From: PALSA-505 sp036502085
Lineage (GTDB): Bacteria; Actinomycetota; Actinomycetes; Streptosporangiales; Streptosporangiaceae
Assembly: GCA_036502085.1 (NCBI GenBank)
Contig: DASXZD010000030.1
Location: 62,001 to 126,000 of the forward strand
DNA length: 64,000 nt
Direction: 5' to 3'
The notes under the pieces were generated by a model, which saw only the letters and a list, made by a program, of their open reading frames with translations, ran no database searches and was not told the DNA's origin. Within the stretch, counting starts at the first letter, position 1; each line of letters opens with the position of its first letter. The position numbers were made by a program, and so were the translations under genes. Below, piece after piece: positions 1-7,441 of this stretch.

Positions 1-2
1 TG

Positions 3-149
3 CACATCAAGATCAACCCGCAGTTCGGCCGGGTGGACTACACCACGCTCGGCATCGTCGCGGCACCCGACACGCTGTCCGCGCCCGGGCCGTCCGCGAG
101 CCCGTCGGCCTCGCCGTCGGCCGCGCCGCGGTACACGCCGCCTTGCTAG
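3..149 (+). CDS. C-terminal end of a secreted SurA/PrsA-like protein (5' truncated)
   Basis: Only the last 48 codons lie in the window. They read through an INPQFGRVDY segment into a Ser/Ala/Pro-rich tail and stop at TAG 147-149. In actinomycetes the gene just before mazG often encodes a lipoprotein with a SurA N-terminal domain whose end carries a similar NPRFG-type motif, so that is the most likely identity. The low-complexity tail fits an extracytoplasmic protein. The stop codon overlaps the proposed TTG start of mazG, which suggests translational coupling. The catalytic or chaperone part is outside the window, so the call rests on context and one short motif. Confidence 0.5.
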   Translation, partial: HIKINPQFGRVDYTTLGIVAAPDTLSAPGPSASPSASPSAAPRYTPPC

Positions 150-1168
150 CCGCTCCCGGCGCGCGCTTCGTGGTGCTGGTGACCAGCCCGAGGGTCGCTC
201 CAGGACTGCTGACCGCGCTCGCCTGGGACACGCTGCGCGAGGCCAGGCTGGTGCTGGCCCCGGCCGCCGGGCATCCGCTGCTGTCCGCGCTAACCGAGGC
301 CGGGATCAACGGCCAGCTCGCCGCTCCCGACGCCGAAGGCCTGGCCGCGCTCTTGGCCCGGGAGGTCGCCGCTGCGCCCGGCACTGTCGTGTGGCTGCCC
401 GCGCCCGGCGACGACGAGGCCACCGCGGCGCTGATCGCCGCGCTCGCCTCCCGGCCCGGCGGCGGCCCCGCGACCGAGCTGCTGACCGGCGCGCACGACC
501 TGCCCGGCGCCCGGCTGCTCGACCTGGTCGCCACCATGGACACGCTGCGCACCGGCTGCCCGTGGGACGCCAAGCAGACGCACGAGTCGCTCGCCCCGCA
601 CCTGCTCGAGGAGTCGTACGAGGCACTCGAGGAACTGGAGAACGGCGACCAGGCCGCACTCCGCGAAGAGCTGGGCGACGTCCTGCTCCAGGTCGTGTTC
701 CACGCCAGGGTCGCAGCCGAGCGGACCGACGGAACCGGCTACACGATCGACGACGTCGCGGACGGGATCGTCGCCAAGCTGGTGCGCAGGCACCCGCATG
801 TGTTCGGCGGGGTCGAGGTGTCCGACGCCGAGGAAGTCAAGCGCAACTGGGACGCGATTAAGGCTTCCGAACGGGCTTCGCCGGGTGGACTGCCCGCCTC
901 GGCGCTGGACGGCGTGCCGTTCGGCCAGCCGGCGCTGGCCCTCGCCGCGCAGTTGCAGCGCCGCGCGGAACGGTCCGGGGTACCGCCCGGGCTGGCCACC
1001 GAGGCAGCGCAGGCTGACCCAGCCGCAGCCCTGGGGGCCGAGCTGTTCGGCCTGGTCACCCGGGCCCGGGCGGCCGGTCTTGACCCCGAGCTCGAGCTGC
1101 GCGCCGCCGCCCGCCGCTACCGCGACCGGGTGCACGCCTGGGAGCACGACCGCCCGCAGCCTGGCTGA
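143..1168 (+). CDS. mazG: MazG nucleoside triphosphate pyrophosphohydrolase
   Basis: Predicted to hydrolyse (d)NTPs to monophosphates and pyrophosphate, a housekeeping role in the cytosol. The MazG core is clear: LLDLVATMDTLR then CPWDAKQTHESL, followed by the metal-binding EESYE and EELGD helices around residues 155-180. The HPHVFG and VKRNWDAIK segments typical of the family follow. An N-terminal extension of about 120 residues precedes the core, as in the longer actinobacterial MazG proteins. The TTG start at 143 overlaps the stop of the upstream gene; a later start is possible because the extension is weakly constrained. The order mazG-eno-ftsB matches Mycobacterium and Streptomyces. Confidence 0.9.
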   Translation: MLAAPGARFVVLVTSPRVAPGLLTALAWDTLREARLVLAPAAGHPLLSALTEAGINGQLAAPDAEGLAALLAREVAAAPGTVVWLPAPGDDEATAALIAALASRPGGGPATELLTGAHDLPGARLLDLVATMDTLRTGCPWDAKQTHESLAPHLLEESYEALEELENGDQAALREELGDVLLQVVFHARVAAERTDGTGYTIDDVADGIVAKLVRRHPHVFGGVEVSDAEEVKRNWDAIKASERASPGGLPASALDGVPFGQPALALAAQLQRRAERSGVPPGLATEAAQADPAAALGAELFGLVTRARAAGLDPELELRAAARRYRDRVHAWEHDRPQPG

Positions 1169-1299
1169 CCGGCCGTCAGGCCGCCCGGCGTGGCTGCCCG
1201 GCGCGCCCCGGAGTGGCCGCGCGCCGACGTCACCGTAGCTGCATTAGGCTCTAACATCGAAGAAACGTCGGCCTACTTCCCCCGTCAGGAGTCCCGTCC

Positions 1300-2586
1300 G
1301 TGGCTTCCATTGAAGCGATCCATGCCAGGCAGATTCTGGATTCCCGGGGTAACCCGACTGTCGAGGTCGAGGTCGCGCTCGATGACGGAACCGCCGGGCG
1401 AGCTGCGGTGCCGAGCGGGGCGTCCACCGGCGCCTTCGAGGCGGTCGAGCTGCGGGACGGCGGCGACGAGTACGGCGGCAAGAGCGTCCAGCGGGCCGTC
1501 GAAGGCGTGATCGACCAGATCCAGCCGGAGCTGCTCGGGTACGACGCCGACGACCAGCGCCTCATCGATCACGCGCTGATCGACCTGGACCGCACGCCGG
1601 ACAAGTCACGGCTCGGCGCGAACGCCATTCTCGGCGTCAGCCTCGCGGTGGCCAGGGCCGCCGCCGACTCGGCCGGCCTGCCGCTGTTCCGGTACCTCGG
1701 CGGCCCGAACGCGCACCTGCTGCCGGTGCCGATGATGAACATCCTGAACGGCGGCGCGCACGCCGACAACAATGTGGACGTGCAGGAATTCATGATCGCG
1801 CCGATCGGCGCGGAGACGTTCGGCGAGGCACTGCGCTGGGGCGCAGAGACCTACCACGCGCTGAAGTCCGTGCTCAAGCAGCACGGCCTGAGCACCGGCG
1901 TGGGCGACGAGGGCGGGTTCGCCCCCGACCTGGAGAACAACCGCGCGGCGCTCGACCTCATCGTGGAGGCGATCTGCAAGGTCGGCTTCGCGCCCGGGGT
2001 GGACGTCGCGCTCGCCCTGGACGCCGCGGCGACCGAGTTCTACCGTGACGGCGCCTATGCCTTCGACGGCACCAGCAAGACGGCGAGCGAGATGACCAGC
2101 ACCTACACCGAGCTGCTGGACGCCTATCCGCTGGTGTCCCTCGAGGATCCGCTGGCTGAGGAGGACTGGGCCGGCTGGCAGGAGCTCACCGCGGCGATCG
2201 GCGACCGGGTGCAGGTGGTCGGCGACGACATCTTCGTGACCAACCCGGAGCGGCTGCAGCGCGGCCTGACCGAGCACGTGGCGAACGCGCTGCTGGTGAA
2301 GGTGAACCAGATCGGCACCGTCACCGAGACGCTGGAGGCCGTCGCGCTCGCGCACCGTCACGGCTACCGCTGCATGATCAGCCACCGATCCGGCGAGACC
2401 GAGGACACCACGATCGCGGATCTCGCGGTCGCGCTCAACTGCGGCCAGATCAAGACCGGCGCGCCGTGCCGGTCCGAGCGGGTGGCCAAGTACAACCAGC
2501 TGCTGCGGATCGAGGAACTGCTCGACGACGCCGCGGCGTACGCCGGCACCGGCGCCTTCCCCAGGTTCACGGCCGCCGGGAGCTAG
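1300..2586 (+). CDS. eno: Enolase (2-phosphoglycerate dehydratase)
   Basis: Converts 2-phosphoglycerate to phosphoenolpyruvate in glycolysis. At 428 residues it is full length. The N-terminal substrate loop SGASTGAFEAVELRDGG, NILNGGAHADNN, the GVGDEGGFAPDL region with the catalytic Glu, the LVKVNQIGT segment with the catalytic Lys, and the signature SHRSGETEDTTIADLAVA are all present. Translation starts at GTG 1300, 8 bases after a CAGGAG Shine-Dalgarno at 1286-1291. It is followed after 3 bases by ftsB. The 131 bases between mazG and eno may carry a separate promoter, but no clear -35/-10 pair is visible. Confidence 0.97.
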   Translation: MASIEAIHARQILDSRGNPTVEVEVALDDGTAGRAAVPSGASTGAFEAVELRDGGDEYGGKSVQRAVEGVIDQIQPELLGYDADDQRLIDHALIDLDRTPDKSRLGANAILGVSLAVARAAADSAGLPLFRYLGGPNAHLLPVPMMNILNGGAHADNNVDVQEFMIAPIGAETFGEALRWGAETYHALKSVLKQHGLSTGVGDEGGFAPDLENNRAALDLIVEAICKVGFAPGVDVALALDAAATEFYRDGAYAFDGTSKTASEMTSTYTELLDAYPLVSLEDPLAEEDWAGWQELTAAIGDRVQVVGDDIFVTNPERLQRGLTEHVANALLVKVNQIGTVTETLEAVALAHRHGYRCMISHRSGETEDTTIADLAVALNCGQIKTGAPCRSERVAKYNQLLRIEELLDDAAAYAGTGAFPRFTAAGS

Positions 2587-2589
2587 CCG

Positions 2590-2982
2590 GTGTCCGCCGC
2601 GGGCAAGGCGCGGCCGCGGCTGACCAGCCGCGCCGCGATCCTCGCGGTGGTGATCTGCGCGGTCACGCTGAGCCTGGCCTACCCGGTGCGCGAGTACATC
2701 TCGCAGCGCGCGCAGATCAGCCAGCTCGGCGCACAGCAGCAGTCCCTGCTGGTCCAGCTGAGCCAGCTGCGGGCCGAGCAGCGGCGGCTGAACGAGCCGG
2801 CCTACATCGAGCAGCTGGCCAGGGACCGGCTGCACCTGTGCCTGCCGAAGCAGACCTGCTACGTGATCATCGACGGGAAGCCCGCCGTCGGCCTGCTCCA
2901 GCCCCACGCGGTCCCGCCGACGCCGTGGTACGACCGGCTCTGGCAGTCCGTGCACCAGGCAGGCCGGAAAACATCTAAGTGA
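2590..2982 (+). CDS. ftsB: FtsB/DivIC-type septum formation initiator
   Basis: A small bitopic divisome protein: a short cytoplasmic N-terminus, one membrane segment at about residues 14-33, then a coiled coil at about 36-67 with Gln and Leu heptads (ISQLGAQQQSLLVQLSQL). The segment PAYIEQLARDRLHLCLP matches the conserved ARxRLgyv part of DivIC/FtsB, which in divisomes bridges FtsL and FtsQ. Start is GTG 2590, three bases after the eno stop. The stop overlaps the next start by four bases (GTGA). Two Cys residues flank the KQT loop (CLPKQTC), which may form a disulfide in the extracellular domain. Confidence 0.88.
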   Translation: MSAAGKARPRLTSRAAILAVVICAVTLSLAYPVREYISQRAQISQLGAQQQSLLVQLSQLRAEQRRLNEPAYIEQLARDRLHLCLPKQTCYVIIDGKPAVGLLQPHAVPPTPWYDRLWQSVHQAGRKTSK

Positions 2983-3620
2983 ACACGGAGCCGTTCCCCG
3001 CCATCGACCCGGCGGACGCCGAAGTGGCCGCTGCCCAGCTGGGCCGGCCGCTGCGCGGCCGCTGCGCGGTCGCGCACCGCTGCGGGTGCGGCCTGCCCGA
3101 CGTGGTGCTGACCGCGCCGCGGCTGCCGGACGGCACGCCGTTCCCTACGCTGTATTACCTCACCTGCCCGCGAGCATCCGCGGCAGCCGGGACGCTGGAG
3201 GCAACCGGGATGATGGCGGCGATGACGCGGCGGCTGGCGGCCGACGAGGAACTGCGCCGCGGCTACGCGGCCGCGCATCTCGACTATGTGGCCCGGCGCG
3301 AGGCGGTGGCCCGTGCGTGCGGTGCTGAGCCGCTGCCTGCAGGCACGCAGAGCGCGGGAGGCATGCCGGCCAGGGTTAAGTGCCTGCACGCTCTCATCGC
3401 CCATGAGCTCGTCACCGGGGTCAACCCGCTCGGCCGCGAGGCGGTCGAGGCGGCCGTCGAGGTGGCCGGCGAGTGGTGGCGCGCCGGGCCGTGCGTGCCG
3501 CGGCCTGGGGCTGGGCCTGGAACCGCTGCGGCTGGAACCGCTGCGGCTGGGGCTGCGCCTGGCTCTGGGGCCGCTGCCGCGGGCGGGTCTGCGGCCGTGG
3601 CCGGCCGGAGCGGGTCATGA
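2979..3620 (+). CDS. DUF501 family protein
   Basis: Function unknown; a member of DUF501, which lies between ftsB and ppx in many actinobacteria. The conserved core is visible: HRCGCGLPDVVLTAPRL, DGTPFPTLYYLTCPRA, a helical EATGMMAAMTRRLAADEELRRGYAAAH region, and RVKCLHALIAHEL near residue 130. The repeated Cys and His (CGCG, TCP, KCLH) suggest metal binding, but that is inference. The last 45 residues are an Ala/Gly/Pro run from a GC-rich repeat near 3510-3560 and are probably disordered. The GTG start overlaps the ftsB stop, and the stop overlaps the ppx start (ATGA), so the three are translationally coupled. Confidence 0.85.
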   Translation: MNTEPFPAIDPADAEVAAAQLGRPLRGRCAVAHRCGCGLPDVVLTAPRLPDGTPFPTLYYLTCPRASAAAGTLEATGMMAAMTRRLAADEELRRGYAAAHLDYVARREAVARACGAEPLPAGTQSAGGMPARVKCLHALIAHELVTGVNPLGREAVEAAVEVAGEWWRAGPCVPRPGAGPGTAAAGTAAAGAAPGSGAAAAGGSAAVAGRSGS

Positions 3621-4615
3621 GCCGCCGGGTGGCCGCGGTCGACTGCGGGACGAACTCGATCCGGCTGCTCGTCGCCGACGTGGACCCGGCCGCGGGGACG
3701 CTCACCGACCTGGACCGCCGGCTGCAGATCGTCCGGCTGGGCCAGGGGGTGGACAAGACCGGGCGGCTGGCGCCTGAGGCGCTGGACCGCACGCTGACCG
3801 CGCTCGCCGAGTACGCGCGGGCGATCGAGGCCAGCCAGGTCACCGCGATCCGGATGGTGGCGACCAGCGCCACCAGGGACGCCTCGAACGCCGCCGAGTT
3901 CAGCCGCGGTGTGCGCGAGGTGCTCGGCGTGGATCCCGAGGTGCTCAGCGGGGACACCGAAGCCCGGCTGTCGTTCGCCGGCGCGACCGCGGAGTTCGCG
4001 GGAATGAGCAAGCCGCCTGCCCGGCCCTATCTGGTGCTCGACATCGGCGGCGGGTCGACCGAGTTCGTGCTCGGCCGCGCGACCCCTGGCCCGGCTAGTA
4101 ACGGCCCGGCCGGTCACGGTCCGGGCGCGGGGCACGACGAGGTGGCCGGAGCCATCTCGATGAACATCGGCTGCGTCAGGATGACCGAACGGCACCTGCA
4201 CGCGGATCCGCCCGACGAGCGGCAGATCGCCGCCGCGACCGCGGACATCGACGCCGCGCTCGACGAAGCGGCGGCCAAGGTGGACATCGCCGCGGCCAGC
4301 TCCCTGGTCGGCATGGCGGGCTCGGTCACCACGGTCGCCGCCATCGTCCTCGACCTGCCCGGCTACGACTCCGCGCGGATCCATCACGCGCACATCTCGG
4401 CTGCGGAGATCCGGTCGGTGACCAGCAGCCTGCTGGCCCAGACCCGCGAGCAGCGGGCGGCGATCCCCGCCATGCACCCGGGCCGGGTCGACGTGATCGG
4501 GGCCGGCGCGCTGGTCCTGGACCGGGTGATGCGGCGGTTCGGCTTCGCCGAGGTTGTCGTCAGCGAGCACGACATCCTGGACGGCATCGCCTGGTCGATG
4601 GTGCCGCCGGGATGA
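3617..4615 (+). CDS. ppx: Exopolyphosphatase / pppGpp phosphohydrolase family (Ppx/GppA)
   Basis: An ASKHA-fold phosphatase that removes terminal phosphate from polyphosphate or pppGpp. The phosphate-1 motif is AAVDCGTNSIRLLVADV near the start. The phosphate-2 and adenosine-type loops are VLDIGGGSTEFVLG and VGMAGSVTTVAAI, and the C-terminal motif is VIGAGALVLDRVMRRFG. At 332 residues it is the short form without the C-terminal HD domain, like mycobacterial Ppx1/Ppx2. The ATG at 3617 overlaps the DUF501 stop and gives the expected MSRRVAAVDCGTNS start; the reading frame is open further upstream but this is not coding. The stop overlaps the next gene (ATGA). Confidence 0.93.
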   Translation: MSRRVAAVDCGTNSIRLLVADVDPAAGTLTDLDRRLQIVRLGQGVDKTGRLAPEALDRTLTALAEYARAIEASQVTAIRMVATSATRDASNAAEFSRGVREVLGVDPEVLSGDTEARLSFAGATAEFAGMSKPPARPYLVLDIGGGSTEFVLGRATPGPASNGPAGHGPGAGHDEVAGAISMNIGCVRMTERHLHADPPDERQIAAATADIDAALDEAAAKVDIAAASSLVGMAGSVTTVAAIVLDLPGYDSARIHHAHISAAEIRSVTSSLLAQTREQRAAIPAMHPGRVDVIGAGALVLDRVMRRFGFAEVVVSEHDILDGIAWSMVPPG

Positions 4616-5721
4616 GCCAGCACGGCCCGAGTCAGGACCGTCTGGGCCAGCACGGCCCGAGTCAGAACCGTCTGGGCCAGGACGGCCCGAGTCAGGACCG
4701 GCCGAGCCAGCACGGCCCGGGTCAGGACCGGCCGAGGCAAGACGGCCCGAGCCCTGTCCCGCCGGGAACCGGCTGGCCCGAGGACCCGGCGACCTCGCTC
4801 ACCCCGGTGGCCCGCGACGCCGCGCAGGTGCGGTCGCTGGCCGGCTCGGCCGGCTCGGTGGACGAGCTCGCCGCCCGGCAGTCGGTCTGCCGTGCCTGCC
4901 CCCGGCTGGTCGGCTGGCGCGAGCAGGTCGCCGCGGAGAAGCGCCGCTCGTTCGCCGCCGAACGCTACTGGGGCCGGCCGATCCCCGGCTGGGGCGCGGC
5001 CCGGCCGGGGGTGCTCATCGTCGGGCTGGCGCCCGCCGCTCACGGCGGCAATCGGACGGGCCGGATCTTCACCGGCGACCGCAGCGGCGATGTGCTGTTC
5101 GCGTCGCTGTACCGGTGTGGCCTGGCCGCCCAGCCGGAGAGCGTCACGGCGGGCGACGGGCAGCGGCTAATCGGCGCCCGGATGGCCGCCGCGGTACGCT
5201 GCGCGCCGCCGGCCAACAAGCCGACCCCGGACGAGCGGGACGCCTGCGCGCCCTGGCTGGAGGCCGAGCTAGCGCAGGTGCTCCCCGACCTGCGGGTGAT
5301 CGTCTGTCTGGGTGCCTTCGCCTGGCAGGCCGTCTGGCCGCCGCTGCGGTCGGCCGGCTTCGCCGTGCCCAGGCCGCGGCCGGCATTCGGCCACGGCGCC
5401 GAGGTCAGCGTGGCCCTGGGCCCGCAGGGTGCGCAGGGTGCGCAGGGTGCGCAGGGTGCGCAGGGTGCGCAGGGCCCGCAGGACCCGCAGGACCCGCAGG
5501 ACCCGCAGGACCCGCAGGACCCGGAGAGTGTACGGGAGCCGAAGGGCGCGCGGGGGCCGCAGGGCCCGGAGGGCGCGCGGCGCTCTGTGCTGCTCATCGG
5601 CTGCTATCACCCGAGCCAGCAAAACACCTTTACCGGCCGCGTGACCCCGCCGATGCTGGATGCCGTCTTCACGCGGGCCCGCGAGCACGCGCGGGGGCTA
5701 TGCCAGATGAACAGGTTCTGA
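4612..5721 (+). CDS. Family 5 uracil-DNA glycosylase (UDGb type) with repeat insertions
   Basis: Base-excision repair enzyme expected to remove uracil, and possibly other deaminated bases, from DNA. The catalytic motif is GLAPAAHGGNRTGR at residues 138-151 and the second motif HPSQQNTFTGR is near residue 330. Cys at 93 and 96 (CRAC), plus Cys in AVRCAPP and IVCLG, are candidate 4Fe-4S ligands. Two parts are unusual: four degenerate copies of a 10-residue GPSQDR-type repeat at the N-terminus, and a Gly/Pro/Gln triplet run of about 55 residues between the core and HPSQQN. Family members are usually much shorter than 369 residues. The start overlaps the ppx stop by four bases. No clear terminator follows. 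Confidence 0.87.
   Translation: MSQHGPSQDRLGQHGPSQNRLGQDGPSQDRPSQHGPGQDRPRQDGPSPVPPGTGWPEDPATSLTPVARDAAQVRSLAGSAGSVDELAARQSVCRACPRLVGWREQVAAEKRRSFAAERYWGRPIPGWGAARPGVLIVGLAPAAHGGNRTGRIFTGDRSGDVLFASLYRCGLAAQPESVTAGDGQRLIGARMAAAVRCAPPANKPTPDERDACAPWLEAELAQVLPDLRVIVCLGAFAWQAVWPPLRSAGFAVPRPRPAFGHGAEVSVALGPQGAQGAQGAQGAQGAQGPQDPQDPQDPQDPQDPESVREPKGARGPQGPEGARRSVLLIGCYHPSQQNTFTGRVTPPMLDAVFTRAREHARGLCQMNRF
4621..4750 (+). repeat. 30-bp in-frame tandem repeat
   Basis: About four degenerate copies of a 30-base unit beginning CACGGCCCGAGTCAGGACCG. Each encodes ten residues of the type HGPSQDRLGQ. The unit lies at the very start of the UDG gene, before any conserved residue, so copy number can change without touching the fold. 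Confidence 0.9.
5420..5525 (+). repeat. Two adjacent 9-bp in-frame tandem repeats (collagen-like)
   Basis: Five copies of GGTGCGCAG are followed by five copies of GACCCGCAG, then degenerate units to about 5575. They encode GAQ and DPQ triplets inside the glycosylase gene, just before the HPSQQN motif. The triplet period keeps the frame whatever the copy number. Confidence 0.92.
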
Positions 5722-5881
5722 ACATCTATTCAGTTACCGAGCGTTTATCTGATCAGCGTGTTGGTTACCCTCCGCATACATTTCACCTGGCCAGATTTGA
5801 CTAATAGTCTGCGGCCAGGAATTGTCGTACAATAACGGCGAAATCAAGAGTTATGGCAACTCACCTGGGTATCTCCATCTC

Positions 5882-5956
5882 GCCCCCGTAGCCCAAAGGC
5901 AGAGGCGGGCCCCCTAAAAGGGCCAAGTGTCGGTTCGACTCCGACCGGGGGCACCA
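5882..5956 (+). tRNA. tRNA with UAA anticodon, class I (short variable loop), unusual
   Basis: A 75-base cloverleaf with encoded CCA. The acceptor stem GCCCCCG/CGGGGGC is a perfect 7 bp, the T arm GTCGG-TTCGACT-CCGAC is perfect, and the anticodon stem GGCCC/GGGCC is perfect. The D stem GCCC/AGGC has one C-A mismatch. The anticodon loop reads CCTAAAA, giving anticodon UAA (codon UUA, Leu). Two things are odd. Position 33 is C, not the near-universal U. The variable loop is only 4 bases, whereas tRNA-Leu is class II with a long variable arm. It could be a non-canonical or decayed tRNA; a Leu identity is not assured. Confidence 0.75.
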
Positions 5957-6615
5957 CTCAGATGGAAGTTCGTGCAGGTCAGAGGCGTATGGCCGGTACC
6001 TTCGGGGCTATCTCCGCTGGCCTGCCCGCCTACCAGCTTACTCGCCGCAGGCCCACTGGGCGCCCCTCGACGGACGCCATCGCGACGCCCGGTACCCGGC
6101 TAAAAAAGATCGTAACGATGACGCCCCCGGCGCCGATAAATATGGAGTATTGTTCAAAACTTCATAAGTGATCTTGCTCTAAGCTTATGACCTGCGAAGA
6201 CTTCGAGTTGATCTTCGAGTTTGAATAACATCCATGGTCACTGTGACGCACGTGCATGCCGGGCATACGTTTGTTCGTTGATCAAATATCGGGTACGTGT
6301 TCCGGTCGGTGTTGCAATCCTTTGCGCAGTAACCGTATTAACGGCGGTCGCGACATAGTCGTGGCCTGCAGGATAACGATCCGCAAAATCTTCTGTGCCA
6401 TGCGGTAACGAAGGTAGGGAAATGATCGCGATGATCCAGTCGGTGATCCTCCCGCATGCCGCCTGCTACCGGTGAACGCGCTGGCTGGCCCGCCAGCGTC
6501 ACAGTCCGCACGCCATGTCTAGCACGGACCGACAATCCCGACAAGAAGCGCGTGAATGCTGATACGCATGCGTGCCGCAACCGACACGGTCCCGCTGGAA
6601 CGATTCTGGCGGAGG
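5957..6615. other. Gene-free AT-richer stretch after the tRNA
   Basis: About 650 bases without a convincing reading frame on either strand. Composition is visibly less GC-rich than the neighbours, especially 6080-6350. One short open frame near 5962-6171 has no Shine-Dalgarno and no recognisable protein. Position next to a tRNA and the base composition suggest the remains of an integrated element. I see no integrase and no second copy of the tRNA 3' end in the window. Confidence 0.5.
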
Positions 6616-7026
6616 CTATCCGCTGACGTCCGGGCCCGCCCGGTCGATCGTCATCCGGATGATGACCCGCCGGTCGCGTTCCATCGCGGCCCGGTACTCG
6701 GCCCAGTCGGAGTGCTCTCCGGCGGTTCGCCGGTAGTAGTCGACCAGCCCATCCATCGCGTCGGGGAGCGAGACGACCTCGGCAGGCCCCTCCACCTGGA
6801 CCCACTCGCCGAAGAACCCGTCGCTGAACACGCACAGCGAGGCCCGCGGGCTGCGCCGGAGGTTCCGGGTCTTGACGGCCGTCTCCCGGGTGCTGATGAT
6901 GACCTGTCCGGCGTCATCGACCGCGCACAGCACGGGCGAGAGCTGCGGGCGGCCGTCACCGCGCTGGGTGGCCAGCACGGCCCGGTGATGGGTAGCGATG
7001 AACGCTCTGGCGTCGCTCGCGTTCAT
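6616..7026 (-). CDS. PPOX-class, putative F420-dependent oxidoreductase
   Basis: A 136-residue split-barrel flavin or deazaflavin-binding protein of the pyridoxamine 5'-phosphate oxidase superfamily. FIATHHRAVLATQRGDGRPQLSPVLCAVDD is the typical first strand pair, followed by STRETAVKTRNLRRSPRASLCVF and WVQVEGPAEV. This pattern is that of the actinobacterial PPOX-class F420-dependent enzymes, which reduce a range of small substrates with F420H2. Substrate is unknown. It stands alone on the minus strand, with a DUF4287 gene 65 bases upstream in the same direction. Confidence 0.82.
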   Translation of the reverse strand: MNASDARAFIATHHRAVLATQRGDGRPQLSPVLCAVDDAGQVIISTRETAVKTRNLRRSPRASLCVFSDGFFGEWVQVEGPAEVVSLPDAMDGLVDYYRRTAGEHSDWAEYRAAMERDRRVIIRMTIDRAGPDVSG

Positions 7027-7091
7027 GCGGAGGCCCCCTTCGTCCCTCGGCTGAGATCGTCAGCGTACCGAGGATGAACGAGGCTCGCCGA

Positions 7092-7322
7092 TCAGGTACT
7101 GAGCCTGGTGCGCCTGCGCAGCTCGTACTCGTGCACGATCGCGCTCGCGTAGCCATGGGTCAGCCCGTGCTCGTCGGCTAGCCAATGAGCCCGTTCTTCA
7201 CAGCGAAGGAAGGCGGGTCCCGACTCGAGGCTTCTGAACCACTCAGGGAGGTCGCGTCCCGTGACGTCAGGGATGCGCGCGATCAGGTTCTTGTGCAGCT
7301 CCGGCGAGTGGGTCAGAGACAA
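7092..7322 (-). CDS. Small DUF4287-like protein
   Basis: A 76-residue protein of the DUF4287 type: the segments DLPEWFRSLESGPAF, ERAHWLADEHGLTHGYASAIVHEYELRRR resemble the repeated (D)eW-L..GL..G.A.aiv.e pattern of that family. Function is unknown; members often sit near AraC-type or transport genes, which is not the case here. It is in the same direction as the PPOX gene and could be transcribed with it. The assignment rests on the pattern of aromatic and GL-HG residues only. Confidence 0.6.
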   Translation of the reverse strand: MSLTHSPELHKNLIARIPDVTGRDLPEWFRSLESGPAFLRCEERAHWLADEHGLTHGYASAIVHEYELRRRTRLST

Positions 7323-7441
7323 TTGGCACCTCCAGGGTGGAACTCCTCTTGCTGCGAGACTGCACTACGCTCGGCTGCCTGACAACCCCCCGAGCGGCAG
7401 GTTTCCTAATTACCCTTTAAGTTTGCGTTACCACGGGGTAG

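Noticed and set aside
5882..5956. tRNA as the attachment site of an integrated element
   Set aside because: No integrase and no direct repeat of the tRNA 3' end was found within the window.
5962..6171. 69-codon open frame after the tRNA
   Set aside because: No Shine-Dalgarno, composition unlike the coding genes, no recognisable domain.
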